Shown here: piece by piece, positions 63,885-64,000 of the stretch
Position numbering within the stretch: position 1 is the first letter of the stretch
How the letters are laid out: each line of letters begins with the position of its first letter
Source: Xanthobacter sp. NM-59
GTDB taxonomy: Bacteria > Pseudomonadota > Alphaproteobacteria > Rhizobiales > Xanthobacteraceae
Length of the DNA: 64,000 nucleotides
NCBI RefSeq assembly: GCF_021401125.1
Contig: NZ_JACBFQ010000006.1
Span: 219,024-283,023, forward strand
Direction: 5' to 3'
Translations under genes and position numbers: made by a program
The notes under the pieces: model-generated
The model's database searches: none
The model's input: the letters and a program-made list of their open reading frames with translations, nothing else
Told to the model about the DNA's origin: nothing

Positions 63885-64000
63885 GTGCGCTGGGCCCCTA
63901 TCAAAGAAAGGAGTGCTTTGATTTTCATGCCGTTTCTGATCTCGCGGGGTGAGAGACCCTGCACACCGTGTGACGCAACATGCGGTGATAAGCAGACGGG

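Noticed and set aside
1..64000. CRISPR arrays, rRNA and tRNA genes
   Set aside because: No regularly spaced repeats, rRNA motifs or cloverleaf sequences were recognised on either strand by reading; a covariance search would be needed for certainty.

Overview
The window is a high-GC chromosome segment with alphaproteobacterial character. My inference is Hyphomicrobiales, Xanthobacteraceae-like (Xanthobacter, Azorhizobium or Ancylobacter type). It rests on the mix of ETF-linked amine catabolism, TRAP transport, phasin and DUF3141 genes and IS5/IS3/IS91 elements, not on any marker gene. No rRNA, tRNA or CRISPR array was recognised.

Layout. 1-6.6 kb is an ETF-linked catabolic operon: the end of a CCG-type Fe-S protein, a leucine-rich-repeat-variant (LRV) protein, etfB, etfA, an APC permease and a GcvT-like folate enzyme. 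7-14.2 kb holds a LuxR regulator, an N-formylglutamate amidohydrolase-family enzyme, a transglutaminase-like protein, rpsU, a cold-shock gene and a large autotransporter. 14.4-22.5 kb is an accessory island. It starts with a decayed IS5-type transposase and continues with a four-gene minus-strand cassette: a peptidoglycan hydrolase-like protein, a cytoplasmic-looking subtilase, an alpha/beta hydrolase and a SIR2 protein with a C-terminal prokaryotic-YEATS-like domain. This is the best candidate for an undescribed conflict or defence system.

23-29.6 kb encodes a complete pyruvate dehydrogenase complex (aceE-aceF-lpdA) with a divergent Lrp/AsnC regulator. 29.6-39.4 kb is an organic-acid module: a TRAP transporter, an HMG-CoA-lyase-like enzyme, an enoyl-CoA hydratase, an MmgE/PrpD protein, an acyl-CoA dehydrogenase, a CaiB CoA-transferase and a divergent GntR. 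The enzymes fit CoA activation, dehydrogenation, hydration and lyase cleavage of a branched dicarboxylate such as 3-methylglutarate (inference). 40-51.9 kb carries two TetR-linked efflux systems, an RND pump and an HlyD/ABC/ABC-2 exporter. Between them lies a recombination scar containing an integrase fragment and a decapitated hydrolase. 51.9-55.3 kb is a polyhydroxyalkanoate-like cluster: a phasin, a DUF3141 PhaC-like protein and a coiled-coil protein.

55.3-64 kb is a graveyard of mobile DNA. It holds a decayed IS3 element abutting a truncated PD-(D/E)xK-like nuclease gene, an IS91-type transposase with a frameshifted partner integrase, an intact gamma-glutamyltransferase gene, another IS3 orfA fragment, and a frameshifted, truncated trbL from a conjugative element at the right edge.
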